Positions 14,636 through 15,263 of a stretch of 15,263 nucleotides of DNA are shown here, in pieces. Origin of the DNA: Acidiferrobacterales bacterium (GTDB lineage Bacteria > Pseudomonadota > Gammaproteobacteria > Acidiferrobacterales > Sulfurifustaceae); assembly GCA_919902095.1 (NCBI GenBank), contig CAKKQL010000041.1:1-15263 (forward strand), given 5' to 3'. The notes under the pieces are model-generated. The model was not told where the DNA came from, did not search any database, and saw nothing but the letters and a program-made list of their open reading frames with translations. Within the stretch, counting starts at the first letter, position 1; each line of letters begins with the position of its first letter. Both the position numbers and the translations under genes were made by a program.

Positions 14636-15263
14636 GCGCTGTCAGCTTTCAGCGGTCGGCCGGTCGTGGCGAGGTTGATTCCTTCCCACGCCACGTCGGC
14701 GAGAAAATCAATCTCGGCTTCCTGAATCACGTACGGCGGCATGAAGTAAACCACGTCGCCGAGCGGGCGCAGCAGCGCGCCGCGCGATAGCGCGTGCTTA
14801 TATACGATACGCCCGCGCCGTTCCTGCCACGGATAGGGCGCACGTGTTTTTTTGTCCCGCACCATCTCGACGGCGAGAATCATGCCGGTCTGGCGCACCT
14901 CGGCGACATGCGGGTGATCGGCGAGGCGCGCGGTTGCCCGCGCCATGTGCGCCGCCAGTGTTTTATTGCGCGCGAGCACGTCGTCGTCGCGGAAGATGTC
15001 GAGCGTGGCGAGCGCCGCGGCGCAGGCAAGCGGGTTGCCGGTGTAGGAGTGCGAGTGCAGGAACGCCTTTTGTGCGCTGTATTCGGCAAAGCCGCTACCG
15101 CGCCCTCCTTGGCGTGCGGCCCTCGGCTCGATCCCATCGCCGTAGAAGGCTTGGTAGACATTGTCCGTCGTCAGGCACACCGACAACGGCAGATAGCCAC
15201 CCGTGAGTCCCTTGCCGAGCAGCAGAAAGTCCGGCGCCACCGCCGCCTGCTCGCAGGCGAACA
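14626..15263 (-). CDS. bioA: Adenosylmethionine-8-amino-7-oxononanoate aminotransferase, C-terminal part
   Basis: A class III PLP-dependent aminotransferase cut by the right edge; the frame stays open to 15263 (FACEQAAVAPDF). It uses S-adenosylmethionine as amino donor to make 7,8-diaminononanoate in biotin synthesis. The PLP lysine lies in LGKGLTGGYLPL (codon at 15211-15213). AFLHSHSYTGNPLACAAALA, GMILAVEMV, GALLRPLGDVVYFMPPY and a TAG stop complete the C-terminal domain; these blocks match BioA better than other class III enzymes. Between VYQAFYGD and KAFLHSH there are about 20 extra residues (GIEPRAARQGGRGSGFAEY) compared with the short loop I expect from other BioA proteins. The gene is convergent with the Pil-Chp operon and overlaps its last gene by 10 bases, leaving no room for a terminator between them. 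Confidence 0.93.
   Translation of the reverse strand, partial: FACEQAAVAPDFLLLGKGLTGGYLPLSVCLTTDNVYQAFYGDGIEPRAARQGGRGSGFAEYSAQKAFLHSHSYTGNPLACAAALATLDIFRDDDVLARNKTLAAHMARATARLADHPHVAEVRQTGMILAVEMVRDKKTRAPYPWQERRGRIVYKHALSRGALLRPLGDVVYFMPPYVIQEAEIDFLADVAWEGINLATTGRPLKADSAYG
15091..15120. repeat. Hairpin-forming insert within bioA
   Basis: This segment begins GCCG and ends CGGC. Inside, CGCGCC (15099-15104) can pair with GGCGTG (15111-15116) across a CTCCTT loop, including one G-U pair. It lies in the part of bioA that encodes the extra Arg/Gly-rich loop. This is consistent with a REP-like palindrome that inserted in frame, but GC-rich coding DNA can form such structures by chance. Confidence 0.4.

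Overview
The window looks like a chromosomal segment of a GC-rich gammaproteobacterium. The order ruvX, yqgE, tonB, gshB, then the divergent pilG-pilH-pilI-pilJ-chpA cluster is the arrangement known from Pseudomonas aeruginosa (PA0404-PA0413). Here a type III glutamate-cysteine ligase gene (the Acidithiobacillus-type gshA) sits between gshB and pilG. That suggests a lineage outside Pseudomonas, possibly related to sulfur-oxidising gammaproteobacteria; the taxon is an inference. I see no transposase, integrase, tRNA, rRNA or CRISPR array.

Positions 1-3952, minus strand: a compact probable operon read leftwards, gshA > gshB > tonB > yqgE > ruvX (cut by the window edge). It covers both steps of glutathione synthesis, a TonB3-like energy transducer, a conserved protein of unknown function and the Holliday-junction resolvase homologue. 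Positions 3953-4346: a 394-base divergent intergenic region with several possible RNA hairpins and one pseudoknot-like arrangement.

Positions 4347-14635, plus strand: a Pil-Chp chemosensory operon, which controls type IV pili and twitching motility. It contains two single-domain response regulators (pilG, pilH), a CheW adaptor (pilI), the membrane receptor (pilJ), a 1906-residue hybrid CheA kinase (chpA) with several Hpt-like domains, a HATPase, a CheW domain and a receiver, and then two small CheW-like proteins, the second in the chpC position. In the expected pathway PilJ signals through PilI to ChpA, which phosphorylates PilG and PilH; these set pilus extension and retraction and, in Pseudomonas, cAMP. 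The adaptation enzymes PilK (CheR-like) and ChpB (CheB-like) are absent from their usual places. Positions 14626-15263, minus strand: the 3' part of bioA (biotin synthesis), converging on and overlapping the last CheW-like gene.

The least expected signals are: (1) a palindromic repeat family with two copies, each placed immediately upstream of a start codon (gshB and chpA) in the same orientation, one copy running into the 3' end of gshA; (2) the possible structured RNA ahead of pilG; (3) an apparent in-frame insertion in bioA that carries a hairpin; (4) the loss of the adaptation genes together with a divergent CheW-like pair. The core genes themselves belong to known families.
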